Positions 63,458-64,000 of a stretch of DNA of 64,000 nucleotides are shown here, in pieces (within the stretch, counting starts at the first letter, position 1; every line of letters starts with the position of its first letter). This DNA comes from Muribaculaceae bacterium (lineage in GTDB: Bacteria; Bacteroidota; Bacteroidia; Bacteroidales; Muribaculaceae), in contig JAFYYI010000050.1 in NCBI GenBank assembly GCA_017557665.1, positions 62,001 to 126,000 on the forward strand. Direction: 5' to 3'. The notes under the pieces are model-generated. The model was not told where the DNA came from, did no database searches, and worked only from the letters and a program-made list of their open reading frames with translations. The translations under genes were made by a program, and so were the position numbers.

Positions 63458-63857
63458 CATCTCTGATTATTCCGAACTTGGTCCCACGTCCAAGGCGCAA
63501 AGCCGCGAAGGTTTTTTAACCACCAGGCCGTTGGGCCTCGCCTTGGCGTGGCCGCTTTCCTCACGAAAAGGTTTATACTTGGCATCCGCATCCAGTTTTT
63601 CACATATAATTATCGTGAATAATCCATGAATTAATGATCAATTTACGGTAATTATACGTTAGAAATCACTTGAATGCGGATGCCCCTAATGCCTAAAGCC
63701 TAACACCTAAAACCTAATTTGTCCTTTTTGTCCTTCTTGTCTTCAAAACCATGCATGCGGATGCCAAATAAAGACCTTAGCGTCTTAGCGCCTTTGCGTG
63801 GAGCAATGCGCGCGAATGCCCTAAACCCTAAACTCTAAACTGCGAGCATAGCGAGCA
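63458..63857. repeat. Repeat-rich gap after the dockerin array
   Basis: About 400 bases without a gene. GGCATCCGCAT (63581-63591) and ATGCGGATGCC (63674-63684) are an exact 11-base inverted pair, and a third GCGGATGCC is at 63757-63765. Inside the pair, TATAATTATCGT and ACGGTAATTATA form a second, nested inverted repeat with one mismatch. CCTAAA-type runs (63686-63716, 63818-63839) and CTTAGCG/CTTTGCG runs (63776-63800) fill the rest. No terminator with a T run is clear. Confidence 0.65.
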
Positions 63858-64000
63858 TCAGTAACTCACTTCTATCAGGCGGGTGTCCTCGTTGTTGAGG
63901 GTGGTGTAGCCGTCGGCGATGGTAAGCGTGCCGTCCACGTCGATGGCGCGGCCATTGGGGGCGCAGCTGTAGAAATAGCCGCCCTGGATGGTGCAGTCGG
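63858..64000 (-). CDS. C-terminus of a minus-strand protein (partial)
   Basis: An open frame enters from the right edge and stops with TGA at 63858-63860, giving 46 residues ending LNNEDTRLIEVSY. The readable part (GGYFYSCAPNGRAIDVDGTL followed by TIADGYTTL) has the repetitive look of bacterial beta-helix or DUF4353-type carbohydrate-binding domain proteins. It is too short for a firm call. High GC and consistent codon use support it as coding. It is convergent with the dockerin array. Confidence 0.6.
   Translation of the reverse strand, partial: DCTIQGGYFYSCAPNGRAIDVDGTLTIADGYTTLNNEDTRLIEVSY

Overview
The window looks like a chromosome segment from a gut-type Bacteroidales (Bacteroidota), possibly Prevotellaceae or Muribaculaceae. 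I cannot fix the family. The evidence is three SusC/SusD pairs, Bacteroidetes-style promoters (TTTG, 19-21 bases, TAnnTTTG), near absence of Shine-Dalgarno sites, many short palindromic intergenic repeats, and the gene order pdxJ-exbB-exbD-tonB. No tRNA, rRNA, CRISPR array or intact prophage was seen.

Layout. 1-3.4 kb: the start of one M6-like secreted protein and a complete M6 metalloprotease with a C-terminal dockerin, tandem paralogues. 3.4-9.4 kb: a minus-strand housekeeping run (ybeY, mnmG, apt, uvrC, a membrane acyltransferase) carrying two ParB-type parS palindromes. 9.8-12.6 kb: NfeD and SPFH membrane proteins and a glycosyltransferase. 12.8-25.7 kb: two susC-susD loci whose SusC proteins continue past the barrel into a coiled coil and an OmpA-like domain; the first also has a third lipoprotein gene. 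26.4-33.2 kb: a metallo-beta-lactamase-fold lipoprotein, two tandem nucleoside-kinase paralogues, obg, lgt and an unknown lipoprotein. 33.5-38.4 kb: a conventional susCD operon. 38.8-39.4 kb: an RNA methyltransferase. 39.4-39.9 kb: an AT-rich gap with repeated DnaA-box-like nonamers, right of which every complete gene is on the plus strand. This is a candidate replication origin.

39.9-56.6 kb, all plus strand: nadA, leuS, rdgB, a membrane-spanning TPR/HTH regulator followed by a small exported protein, pdxJ with the ExbB-ExbD-TonB energising complex, a LytS/LytTR two-component pair, a REP-associated (RAYT) transposase between large inverted arms, pheT and yebC.

57.0-63.5 kb is the most distinctive part: a second TPR/HTH regulator (itself a base-composition chimera), a DUF3244-like exported protein, then five secreted proteins that alternate between a beta-sandwich domain with a C-terminal dockerin and an N-terminal dockerin with an FGE/C-type-lectin-like domain. 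If the beta-sandwich is cohesin-like, as its outline hints, this could encode a small self-assembling surface or extracellular complex under its own regulator.

Working together: ExbB-ExbD-TonB would energise the SusC transporters, Lgt would lipidate the SusD proteins and other lipoproteins, and the two TPR/HTH regulators probably each control the small exported protein next to them. The last 143 bases hold the C-terminus of another minus-strand protein.
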